Shown here one piece after another: positions 43,654-54,326 of a DNA stretch of 64,000 bases. Position numbers and translations under genes: made by a program. This stretch comes from Rhizodiscina lignyota. Its lineage: Eukaryota; Ascomycota; Dothideomycetes; Aulographales; Rhizodiscinaceae. The notes beneath the pieces are model-generated. The model did no database searches and was not told where the DNA came from. It saw only the letters and a list, made by a program, of their open reading frames with translations. Every line of letters begins with the position of its first letter. Within the stretch, counting starts at the first letter, position 1. The stretch is from contig ML978137.1 of NCBI GenBank assembly GCA_010015805.1, forward strand, positions 372,001-436,000, written 5' to 3'.

Positions 43654-46600
43654 CTACGTGTACTCGGTCAAAAAGGTCGTCAGGTCGGTCCTGCGATTAC
43701 AGTGTCAGCACTGAACAGCTTTCGTTAAGCAGGTAAATTTGAAACTTACGAAGACGTGCTGCTGGGAGCAGATGATAGACACTCGTCACAGAAGGCCGGA
43801 GCGGAGGTGCTGAGAGCAGCATCTGGGGCCGTCGGAACGCTCGTCTCAAGAGGAATCGATCTGCGTGCAATATTCCTGTTCTTGAATATCGCCTGGCACT
43901 GTTCCGGAGATGCAGCGAGGGCCGTCGCATCTTGCTGGCCGTTGCTCAACGCGTTGGCAAAGATAGTGCCCTGACAACCCCAAGACTATCCAGTGTCAGC
44001 TGAGTCCACTATAAACAGCGAACAGGGGTAGTGGTTCTTACCGTATCGGTCGAGGCCTGGGTGTAGCAATCTTGTGCCGCCTTTGCGTAGTCGCAAGTGG
44101 CGTTGTTATTGCAGCACTATTCAAGGCGAGTTAGCATGGCTGCATGATGTTTGAGGGGTTGCACAGAGGCTACTTACAACACAGTTTTGAAGTGAAACCA
44201 GGCATCCCAAGCCAGGGGTGGGAGTCTGTTCAGCCATCTTCGCTCCACCTGGCAATCCAGTGCTACCAACAGTAGTACTAGGGGTCGCTGGAGCCCATGG
44301 AGCGAGTGATGGTTGGCACTTCTGGTAGACATTATCCCAGCCATTAGGCGTGGGGCCTGTGAGGTGGAAGGCATTCCAGAAATCGGCTGAATCAAATTCA
44401 CTCATGCACAAGCCAACAGTGAGGCCATGCAGTAGAAGATTCGGATCATTCTTCAAGTTGTCCGCAAATTGATCAGAACACCAGCCCGAGCAACTGGCTT
44501 TCATGCAAGGGCTCTGGAAGTCGCAATGATCGATTAGAAAAACGCGATAAGTAGATTGTGCGAAAGCCACGCTGCACTTACATTCTGGGAGCAGATGTTC
44601 TCAAGTGCCGCCGGAGCTGCAGAGTCGAGAGTATAGTTGCAAGTCTGGAGAATGCTCATCCATGTGGCAGCTTGGGTACACTGTGTCGCACAGTAAGTCC
44701 GAATCGAGTATACCAGGCCTCCAATAGAGCGGAGGATATAGCAAGACTATTCAAGCCAAAGGAAGAAGGTTACTTACGAGATTCTGAGTGATGCTGGCTA
44801 TGCATTCTCCCACAACGCTGACGCATTGTGGCGGTGGTGGAGGATTATTGACATCTCGAGTCATTCCAATAGAGTTCGACGGTTCTTGAAGAGATCGTTT
44901 GTCCCATATGTTAGACGTCTTGTTCGCAACGAGGAAGCCGTTCGTTGGGTTGCTGCATCCGCTTGGAAGTGCATTGTTACTCGTTCCATCTTGATCTTGG
45001 TAGACCAAGGTCGGAACTCCATTGATGTTGCATTGCGGGAAGATGATTTGATTCCCCAGAGTCAGAAGCCAGGTATCGGGTCCGTTCGAACAAAGGTACC
45101 AACCCTGGCCGTACTTAATATTGCCAGAGGCTGTTCCACTTGGGTCAATAATGCCTTGGGAATCCACCACCCACACTGCCACGCCGGCGTTATTCGGATC
45201 AAGTATCTCAGTTCCCGATAAGGTATAAAGAGTGTCCTGTATCATCCATAAGCATGACTCCACAGACATAACTGCACCATCAAAATATGAGAGTACTCAC
45301 ACCCACGCCATTTACAGGTTGCGCGTTCTTGTCGTCGGTGCTGTCACCACCAGTGACGAACCGAACGTTGAACAGAGAGTTGTTGCTAGAGTCGGAACAC
45401 CCATTGAATCCGTTGAGAAGTGGGGCTGCAGGAAGTGATCCCGCCTGTGGAGCTGCCGACACCGATGAACCCGGAGCACCAGCAGTTAGAATACCTGATG
45501 CTGACGAACTGGCTGGAAGTGTAAGTGTGCCGCTGAAACTAGCTCCTTGACGCTCCTGTAGCGTTTGTTGATTGGTAAGTGTTGTAGAGGGGAGAGCACG
45601 CTTTGATAGATTGCCGGAAACAGTCGTTGAGGCCAAAACACCGCCAGATGAGATCGGCGCGGATAAAGAGTTGGTTGGAACAAGAGGAGTACTGCTCGAA
45701 GAGGTGGAATAGCAGCCAATAGGAAGCGTCGCATCGATGAGCTCATATGGATATTCGTCGACTTGCGCTTGAGTGCGCGCGACGAAAGTAATGGATGTAC
45801 AGTTCGGCACCGGTCCAACCATGAAATATGGCGATGAGCATTCTTTCCAACATCGGCTGAAGGGAGCGTTGCTAATTCTGAGAGTGCCGTTTGGAAAGAC
45901 ACTCCAGCCCGCATCATATGAGATTGCAGTATCGTGAATCGGGCCGGGTTCAATGACATCGTAGTTATCTATGATCCACGAGACATCGCCGTCCGGAACA
46001 CTAAGCAATTGACCCTTCTGGAGTGTGTACAATTGCTGGAATGCATGTCAGCAATCTATATGCATGCAAATGATGTTGCCGCCACTTACATGATCTGTCC
46101 ACTCCAGTTTTTTACCGCCCCATGGCACAGTAAATATATAGAAAGCACTGTTTGCATATTCATTGCTTCCTGCTGGTACCGGCCCCCAAGTCGGTGTGAC
46201 CTGCGCAGAGGCAAAGGCATCGGTAGCCGTTAGTACTTGTGATGAATTTGGCGGATTATTCAGCTCCGAGGAGTCCCAGTATGTGGGTATCCATGTTGTA
46301 TCGTTCGGGAACGCAGCATAAAGGAAGACGTAGTGACAACCAGGAGGTGTGTTGCCGTATACAAGTTTCCAGCTAGAGTTCGCAGTCTGTGGACAATACG
46401 CGAAAGTGATTGCCGATCCGAGGGTGAGGATGTTGTTATCGCAGATGTGCCATCTAAACAATTTTTTCATTAGTATGTTTTCGAAATATGAAGAGCGGCG
46501 AAATAGCCATACCCAGCATTGTACTTGAGCGTGGTTTCGCTCGAAACAGTACGGTTCAGAGGGTCAATCAGGGAGTTATCAAGACTAGAGACGACAAATG

Positions 46601-48257
46601 TGACATTCGAGCCCTCGGCTGTCTTCTTGACAATTTCGGTGTCCGTGAGACGGCAGGAAGCGTTTTGGCACTCCTACGAATGTTAGAGCTCTAGTTTCAA
46701 TCCATAATTGTGAACTTGCTTACAAAAAGCGTAGCGTTGGGACTCGAATTGTACATTCCTTTCATGCCAATTGTGAAAGCCTTCCCAGTCGACTGGCGGC
46801 AGTTACGGTCGCTAGGTGGCTTTCCTGGGGCAGGATGCGGTGGAGCAGGAAGTGAATTCGTGGGAGTTTTAGTCGAATTAGTCTTGGGGCGACCTGTCGG
46901 AACATGGCCAGCCGTGCTTGACAGTAGCTTGGGAATGTTGCTGAAGCTCGCGGATCCGTTTTCACTGGGCCCAAGTATCTGTGCAGGCTTGCACTGGCCA
47001 GCGCCGTTCTGCAAGTAAAGCTTCTCTTCGGTCTCGGTCTCGCCGGCGTTTTCGCTGTTGCAGGCAGTGAAGCTTAACCAAGAGCCAAGAGTTATTGTGC
47101 CATTGTCGCAGAGGTACCATCCTGCTGTATATATCGCAGTGTCCTGAGGCGGGTTGTCGTATTCAAGTTGGAAATTGCTGACAACGCTGAAGATCCGGTT
47201 TTGCGCGTCGAAGATCATACCGTCTTTAAGAGTGACCATTTTGTTATCAGCCTCCATTTTAGCCGGAGTCCCGAGCTGATCGTTGGTGAGGATGCGGTCC
47301 AATACTTTAAGCTGAAATGGGACTGGGGAGCCGCTCTTCGGATAGTTGGGATGGCAGGTCGACGCCGGAGTTGTGTCTGGTTTCATCACCGTGCTGACGC
47401 CAGTGGGGATTACCGTGGCGAGCGTCGAGGTGATAACACTCGTAGGCACCGCGGGAGTGCTCATAGTTCGCTTGCCCAAGCTCCGCGGCGGCGACGTGAC
47501 TAGGGTACCGTCAAGCCAGGTTTCCGTGCCAGAGGTTGAGACAGAGTGGGACGAAGTTGGAGGATTCGTAAAGATTCTGGTGGTTTGCGTCCAAGTTCCC
47601 GTGATAGGCGGGTGTGAAGCTGGAGCATTCTCCAAATTATGAACCGCAATGATTTGAACCTCGAAACAGCCAGGCCAGCTGTTGTTGCTCGAACCAACTT
47701 GTCCCCAATAGTCGGTATCATCGCAATCCCAGAACGTGGTGGAACCTGCGAAAGCTACGAGATTGCTGTTCTTGCAGTACGACCACGGCTGCTCGTACTG
47801 GACGCCCGATACACCGCCTTGCGTCGGGGTATCGAACACGATCCAATTGTTCGCATCTTCAATCCATATCGGCATTCCGGTGTCAAGACGGTAGAGACTA
47901 TTATCTTGGAGAGTGACGTAAATGAGCTAGATTTCATGCGTTAGTCTAGTAGTAGATGAGGAACTCGAGTATAGCTACCGGCATTGGGATATCCGGCGTG
48001 CCAGAATCGAATGTCACAGGAGCATTTGTATCAGTGACGTTTGCATAAGCGATTGCGAATGGGACGAGATAGCTTGATTCACAGCTGCCATCCGCTGGCA
48101 GAGTAGCCGTCTGAGTATCCATCCTGGTAGGCTGGATGAGGTTGGTCATCGTGAGGATCTTCGTGGATGAAGCGGCGAGAACAGATTGAGCAAAGTTCAG
48201 GAGGACGGCAGAAATGAGAAGAACGACCGCCGGTCGGATGCCAGAACTCGGAGCCAT
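43654..48257 (-). CDS. Large secreted repeat protein (PIR-like repeats plus Cys-rich tail), 11 exons
   Basis: A predicted extracellular or wall protein of about 1322 residues. Exons are 48257-47979, 47926-46724, 46673-46513, 46453-46090, 46035-45301, 45236-44778, 44680-44582, 44513-44178, 44116-44042, 43970-43750 and 43690-43654; phases match throughout. The signal peptide is MAPSSGIRPAVVLLISAVLL followed by NFAQSVLA. Five diverged units follow, each with an opening strand motif (LQDNSLYRL, LKDGMIFD, LDNSLIDP, LQKGQLLSV, LSGTEILD) and most with a core like AGWYLCDNGTITLG or QGWYLCSNG, then one or two Cys. The pattern recalls C-terminal repeats of fungal PIR-like wall proteins. Ser/Thr linkers separate them. 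The last 260 residues are Cys-rich (CMKASCSGWC, CCNNNATC). No GPI signal is visible. Exon 6-7 joining is the least certain. Confidence 0.72.
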
Positions 48258-49358
48258 CTTGACTAGTTCAAGCGATGAATGGGGATTGAAGATTGGTGTG
48301 AGTGGTGTGATATGAAGTCGGAAAGTAAGTGAGGTTCGATGATTAGTTGGGTATCTGGTTAGAGGGGATGTAGAAGGTAGAAAGGTCCTTGAGGCAAGGT
48401 GGAAGCTACATATATAGCCCCGTCTGCAAAAGCCGCCGAGAAGAATGACGTCGAATTGCTCTCGTAGCTTAAATAACGTTTGACTTCGAACCTTAATCGC
48501 TCCGATATCGAAGGCATAGGCATAAGGAATGGCGTCATAACACCGTGAAAATTGTTGAGATATTAGTGAATAACATATCAAATGACATCGGAGGGACAGC
48601 ACATTGTGTCTTTCGGGCCGCGCTTCGGCAGCTTTGGGAGCTAACAGTGAACAACACAGAAATGACGATGGCCATGACGGCATATTCACTTACGTTGAGA
48701 AGGCCCGCGGCAGAAAATTGGAACGGACTTGAATGTAGACTATCTGACGAAAAGAGAAACCATTCACGTGCGGCCATCCAACCCATGGACGCCGAAGTAA
48801 CCAGCAACGCCAAAGCCATGCATGCCTCTGCCATGCCAGTTCCGACAGTTGGACAATTCATGTCGAACCGCTAAAGCCTCCGAAGTAGACGTTTCCATCC
48901 TCCCCGATGTAGTGACCTGGCGCAAACTGATGATACAATCCTAGCAAACTCCGCATCAGTGAAATGAGGAAACGCAATGAGGAATTGCAACGAATAGAGA
49001 AATCCACGCGGAAAAAAAATAAAAATTATAACGCCGCCTCAAAATGTTTGCTAGATACCTTGAGGTGGGAAGGCGTATCCATTATAACTCGCCATCACTG
49101 ACTGCGGCTGACCAGTCGTATGATATGACTGCTGTGTATCTTGCGGCGGCATATCCATGATATAGTAATACCTCTGGGGTTGCATTACAGCTTGCGGCAA
49201 GACAGCGGGCTGCTTGAACTCCTCCCAATGATAAGGTATCGACAAAGGTAGAGGAAGACCCCAAGCATCCCGCCCTAGTGCGCTTTCCACATCAGCTAAA
49301 ATGAACAGCGCACAACTGCAGACTGTGCGAAGGACAACGCAACGCCAAATGGCGCCGC
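48258..49358. other. Intergenic region with a possible alternative last exon of the CDK gene
   Basis: About 1.1 kb. A minus-strand open stretch at 49290-49051 (Gln/Pro/Tyr-rich, ending SYNGYAFPPQGI) lies just downstream of the CDK stop and could be joined to it in frame; see findings. A small two-part frame at 48861-48578 (minus) is discussed under rejected items. The left part is the wall-protein promoter. Confidence 0.4.
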
Positions 49359-50442
49359 TCAGTAGGCACCTTGCGGCATTGCATAACCTCCAGCTCCCAT
49401 GTGCCCAGGTGCTTGCTGCGGTGGCGGCATCTGTCCAGGCTGCATCGGTGTGATCTGAGGCTGCGGTGGAGGCATCTGCTGCTGCATCTGCTGTGCTTGC
49501 TTGAGGTCGTTAAACCACGGATGACGAAGCGCATCTGCGGCGGAAATACGAAGTTCGGGTCGGAGCTGGAGCATCTGGCTAAGCAGGTTCAGGCCCACTT
49601 GATCGATTTGGGGAAGAATGAGACGGAGGTCTTGTGTGGCGTAGACATGAACGTTTGGCTTGTACTCTGGGAATTGCGAGATTCCAGGCCAGCTGCGCTC
49701 GGATGGCGTGCCCATGAGACGGAAAATCTTCTGGAGCTGGTCCTCGTTTGTGGTGCCAGGGAACAGAGGCTTTCCAGTATACATTTCCGACATGATACAG
49801 CCAGCGGACCAGATGTCGATACTAGTATTGTATGTTCGGCTGCCGAGGAGAACATCTGGTGCACGGTACCAGAGTGTGACGACTTCGTTGGAGAATGTAT
49901 TCACTGGAATTCCAAAGGCACGGGCAAGGCCAAAGTCCGCAAGCTTCAACTGGCCTTTTGTGTTGATGAGGAGATTCTGTGGCTTGAGGTCACGGTGGAG
50001 GACGCGGTTCTCATGGCAGAATGCGATACCACGCAGTAACTGGTACATGAAAGATTTGATGGTGGCCGCATCCAGAGCTCCGCGCTGACCGTACGTATCC
50101 ATGTATTTCTTCAGATCCTTATCCATAAACTCGAAGACTAGCATAAGCTTATTCTCTGTGTGGATGACATCGTGTAGCGATACTATATTCTCGTGCTTGA
50201 GCTCCTTCATGAGAGAAATCTCGCGGATAGCGGTCGAGGGGGTGCCTTCTTCGGAATCGAGATGGATTTCCTTCAGCGCCACGAATTCGCCAGTCTGGCG
50301 ATTTCGCCCTTTGAAGACCTATCAAGAGTGAAGGTTAGTCGCAGTCCCATAATTCAAGATCATACGAGGATCGTACAGTTGCATATGTACCCTCTCCCAG
50401 CTTCTCCAGCTGCTGGAACGAGCTTGGATGTCTTCCGTTCAT
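49359..50442 (-). CDS. phoA: Cyclin-dependent kinase of the PhoA/Pho85 type
   Basis: A 341-residue nuclear/cytoplasmic Ser/Thr kinase orthologous in sequence to Aspergillus PhoA and yeast Pho85, which link phosphate and other nutrient signals to growth and morphogenesis. Exons are 50442-50377 and 50318-49359. Exon 1 gives [20 protein letters not shown], and the join gives [20 protein letters not shown], completing the ATP loop and Lys. Also present are the cyclin-binding helix [15 protein letters not shown], the catalytic loop [23 protein letters not shown], and the T-loop [20 protein letters not shown]. The tail is Gln/Pro/Met-rich and ends [10 protein letters not shown]. The upstream open frame to 50832 is excluded because the family begins at MNGRHPSS. 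The symbol is taken from the Aspergillus orthologue. Confidence 0.95.
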
Positions 50443-51418
50443 TGGTGCGATTTTCTCTGAGCCACCAAGGCTTCTGACGCTGATGGAGGAATCTGTACGC
50501 TGCTCGAGGTCGAGTGTAGCAACGTGTGTCGGTCTTAACTTCCCTGGTGGAGGCCTGGAAGTGTATCTGGGATCGAAGAGGATTGCGCCTGCAGTGGTGA
50601 GCTGACTCGCGATGGCCAGTGGGGATGGTGGGGCGGTGCTGGAACGAGAAGTAGCTTTAGAGGTTGATTGCGCCGTTGTAGAGGAAGTGAGCCGTGTGAA
50701 GGAGGGAAGTCCTGGGTGGCGACGTGTTGGGAGGGAGAGGCGGTGTCTTAAATGTGCAGTTCCTGTTCCTGATGGCAAATGGAAGTGTAAACGGGCAGGT
50801 GGTGAAGGCCGGGGCTGGGCTGGCGTCTGCAAAAATGACTCTACGATTCCTGGCCAATCAGGTGGTTAGTCGCTTCCACCTTTGAGGTTTCGAGCCGCCA
50901 GCAGCTGCGAAAATGATATCCAACCTTTTTAAGAGTCGTCTTTGGATGACTGCGTCCCGAGAGTGTCTATGAATAGCATTTGCAAATGCCGTTCCGGGAG
51001 CAAGGCGCTTCGTGTCTAATAAGACATATCACAGTCGCAGATCGCTAATACTTAGTTTCTCGCACAGTCTTGTATTGCCATGGTTGCTAACTGAAAGGTG
51101 AAGAGCCATACATCGCAAGAGGACGAACAGAAAATGCCATGAAGGAGAGCCATTCCCGGAGCGCCTGCAAGAATTCTATCGTGACCACCAGCAACAGGTC
51201 CCTTCACTGTGGCCCAGCCCGTCCAGCCACAGAGACCAATCCGCCGACACAAACGACGAACTCATGAATTAAAAACATTCGAAATGCCCAGGCACGCAAT
51301 GTCGACAGAGAAAATGGGGTCATCCGAAGCGCTAAACTGCACCACGCTGTTCTAACTTTTCTCGCTGAGCGCAGCAGCCTTTAGGTTGTAGACGATGTCT
51401 TGCCGGATCCACGGCTCA
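50443..51418. other. Intergenic region, CDK promoter
   Basis: About 980 bases. The first 400 bases upstream of the kinase stay open in frame (Pro/Ser/Thr-rich) but probably form the 5' leader. No other gene is supported. Confidence 0.5.
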
Positions 51419-51939
51419 TTACTTCTTCTCGCTGAGCGGGACCTTCTTCTTCGGCGTGAAAACGGCCTCCTGGTTGGTCATTCTCCTGCCAAGAGCCCTC
51501 TCCAGCTTCGCGCCGAGTGCGAGACATGACAGCTCCTCCCTCTTACCCTCAGAAGGCATGAATCGTTGGCTTTGTAGTCTGGCATCTTCCATGCGCTGCA
51601 GACGGGTGTGGAGAGTGTTCAACTGGTTCTCGTCGACATCGCTAGACGAGATTGTGCTGAAGCGCTTCGGCGAGGTGCAGGTAGCACGAGAGATGTCGAG
51701 GGAGCGCTTAGGATCGACGGAGAGGCGAGAAGGAGCCACGGACGGCGTCAAGGTAGTGACGGAGTAGGTAGAGAAGCGCGTCGATGCGCGGCGGTTGGGC
51801 TTGTGAGCTGCGTTAGTAATAGCGTCCATTCCATGCGACCCGACGGGTGTGTGCCCGCCGGTATATATAAGGACAGGATGAGGACAGAGGCATTGCAACT
51901 CACCATAGCGCGTGATGTCTCAAGCATTGTTGCAGACAT
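51419..51939 (-). CDS. Small basic protein of unknown function
   Basis: A 138-residue protein, not recognised. Exon 1 is 51939-51904 (MSATMLETSRAM); exon 2 is 51799-51419. The intron has a strong GTGAGT donor and a TACTAAC branch point. The AG four bases after the branch is too close and would shift the frame, so the next AG (CACAAG, ending 51800) is used, which keeps the long frame open. The protein is Ser/Thr/Arg-rich at first (RRASTRFSTYSVTTLTPS), then has a probable helix, ENQLNTLHTRLQRMEDARLQ, and a second block, LSCLALGAKLERALGRRM, before a Lys-rich end (TPKKKVPLSEKK). A nuclear or cell-cycle role is possible but not shown. It lies about 1 kb upstream of the CDK. Confidence 0.6.
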
Positions 51940-54326
51940 TCTAGTTGTGATGTGGTCGAACTGTGCGGTGGTGTAGGTGGTGTGAGGTGTTCGGGTCTTG
52001 AAGCGAGGACAAAGGAATCGACCGGGCGGGTTTCACAAGCACGGCAAGACAGCTGGATGCGCCCAGGATGATTGCCACGTCGTTCAGTCAGGGCGGAATG
52101 TGCGTGTCGGATTGTCGAAAGGGACGCCTGTGTGGTGTTTTGCGAGAATCAAGGAGGTTGGGCGTGTGTCGGTCAGCGGCGGGTGGTGAGAGCTGCGGGG
52201 AGGGATGGATGGAGCTTGACGTGCAGCTGCTTGATGGAGATGTAGCAAGGTGACACCAACGGCTGACTCCACTGGCGGCGTGTGAAGGGATGAAGGGTGA
52301 GGAAAAGAAACGGTCAAGCCTCTGATGCTATAAAGAGGTGGAGCCGTTGCGCGCAAGGGTTGGTTAGGGGCGGGCGTGAGGAGATTGAAGGGCAGCCGCT
52401 GCGCCCTCCCATTCGCCGGCGGGCCGTGGTAGCAGCGGCGGCGCACGAGGCGAGATCAACCTTCCCACGTGGCTTTCGAGCGTCGCGTGGACGACACGAT
52501 TGATTCGGCAACGCTCGCTCACACGCTCCATATAGCTCTCATGCTATGGATGTATGTCAGACACCTAGCTGCCTCCCCTCTCTGCAAAGGCATTCCTTTT
52601 GCCGTTCTTCTAGCTGGATGCGCGTGTAGCTTCAATTGCCAGTAAGCATCAGCCACTTCCTCCACGCCCAAAGCGCTGTCAAGCCTGATAATCGTGGCCA
52701 AAAAGGGATCAGCACCATGTCGGGACTTGCGAATTCAAGGCAATTGAGGGGTGGGATCCGGCTTGACCTTCCACAACCAAGGACCCAAGGCAGAAGCGTT
52801 CAAGAATCGGGCAGCTTGGACGGCATTCTAAGGATTCCATGGCAAGGGGGACGGTTATCGCCTAAATTCTCCTTCGATCGCCATCTCACGCCACAACCTT
52901 CTTCAGCACGGTTGAATCCTTCATGCAAAATGGTCTATAGAGACGATTGTCATATAATAAATAGACAGCGTGTAGAAGCGTGACAGTCCTCTAGCTTCGC
53001 CTCTGGCTTGGAGGTAGTCCGCTGTACTCCGTACAACGTAACTCGTCTTCCGTTTCAGGGCGGAAAGGGGTAATGTCAAACTCGACGTTCTCGCAACGGG
53101 TTCGTGCAGCGTCGCCCGTCTATTCTTGCGAGTCAAGCGGAGCACAGATGTGCGGGTCTTGTCGGATTGGAAAGATATCAGTGTGCCGTTGTGCCGTCAC
53201 GATTGAACTCGTACTACTTCGTAATTCTAGAAGCAGGTTCGCAGACTGGCTCTCGGCCTGCGTTTACGACGCTAGCGTTAGACCAGACGCACCTGCCCTG
53301 GCTCATACCAACTCCAGCCTGGATGGAATTGGGATGGACACGCACAGGTGGATAACGTCTCAAGTATCTCCATAACGAGGCGAAATCATTTGGCGCGTCG
53401 AGGATTCAAGGTGTCTCTCAGAAATGCCGAACCTGTCAAAGGCAGTAAGAGGCCGCCCATTGCTGTATCAGCGATGATGCAGAACAGGTATTCAGTTCAA
53501 CTCGAGTTCGACAAGTCCAAATATAGAGTATGGAGGAACCTGGTGGGCATAGGTAGTGAAGATGATGTAGACAGAAGATACGTACAGTGACGAGATCTGC
53601 TGTTCGTTTGCCTCAGCCTTGTGTCCTTCCCTTGGCACGAGAGATCGAGCGCGAGGCTGCGTACATAAGGCTGCGTACATAAGGCTGCATACATAAAGAG
53701 ACCTCACATGTCATTGCGGGGTGTCTTCACAGTCTGTGAGAGCATTCGGAGACCAAACACTCTTGATGTCCTGCTCCCAGTCGCTCATCAACTGCGACTT
53801 GCCGCTCTTTATGAATGCCTTAAGCCAAGACATCCTACACTTCTTCCTTCTATATTGCGTTGAGAGGTAGGAGAGAGGCCTCGGATATGATGTGTGTTTG
53901 GCAGTCACGCAGGAGACGTTGCCCAAGACCAACTGAAGCCATCAACACGCTCCTTCTGGCGTATTTGCTCGTTTGTTGACGCTCTCTACTCATCATCAAA
54001 TAGATTTTGTTGCATTGGAAAGTTTTCCTTCACGCACGGGGTGCATTGGAAGGACGATAAGAATTCCCCGCTCCGAGCAAACAGAGAACAACCAAGGCGC
54101 CTTATTTAGGACCTGCTTACGCTCACGACGTCTTTTATTGCAAATTTCGATCTTCACAGGAGCTTCACAGCATCGTGCTACGACTTTGCACTTGGCCGTT
54201 TCAGGTTGGCGTGACTGGAGGCCCCGCAAAACTTCAACCTTCCACCGCGTCCTCCTGACGCGCACTCTGCTTCCTACATCAAGGTCTTCCACGACACACG
54301 CGCCCTTGACGTCTAGGAGTCTCAAA
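51940..54326. other. 2.4-kb gene-poor interval
   Basis: Frames of 60-120 codons occur on both strands without domains or coherent splicing. A minus-strand ATG at 53833 opens 40 codons (MSWLKAFIKSGKSQLM start); this is too short to support. The 14-bp repeat at 53654-53695 is listed separately. The right end is the CCCH gene promoter. Confidence 0.45.
53654..53695 (+). repeat. 14-bp tandem repeat, three copies
   Basis: AGGCTGCGTACATA occurs twice exactly and a third time with one G-to-A change (GCGTAC to GCATAC). It is a short minisatellite in a gene-free stretch, with no visible role. Confidence 0.85.

Noticed and set aside
44747-44777. 31-base intron in the large wall-protein gene
   Set aside because: The GT-AG pair keeps frame but is shorter than any other intron here; the next in-frame acceptor at 44681 gives a 97-base intron and was preferred.
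48578-48861. Possible two-exon 76-residue minus-strand gene with a hydrophobic segment
   Set aside because: It has an ATG and a GTAAGT donor, but no clear branch point and no recognisable product; more likely chance sequence in the wall-protein promoter.
50443-50832. N-terminal extension of the CDK
   Set aside because: The frame stays open upstream, but the kinase family begins at the internal [18 protein letters not shown], and the extension is low-complexity Pro/Ser/Thr.
53711-53833. 40-codon minus-strand frame starting MSWLKAFIKSGKSQLM
   Set aside because: Too short and without domain, promoter or splice support to call a gene.
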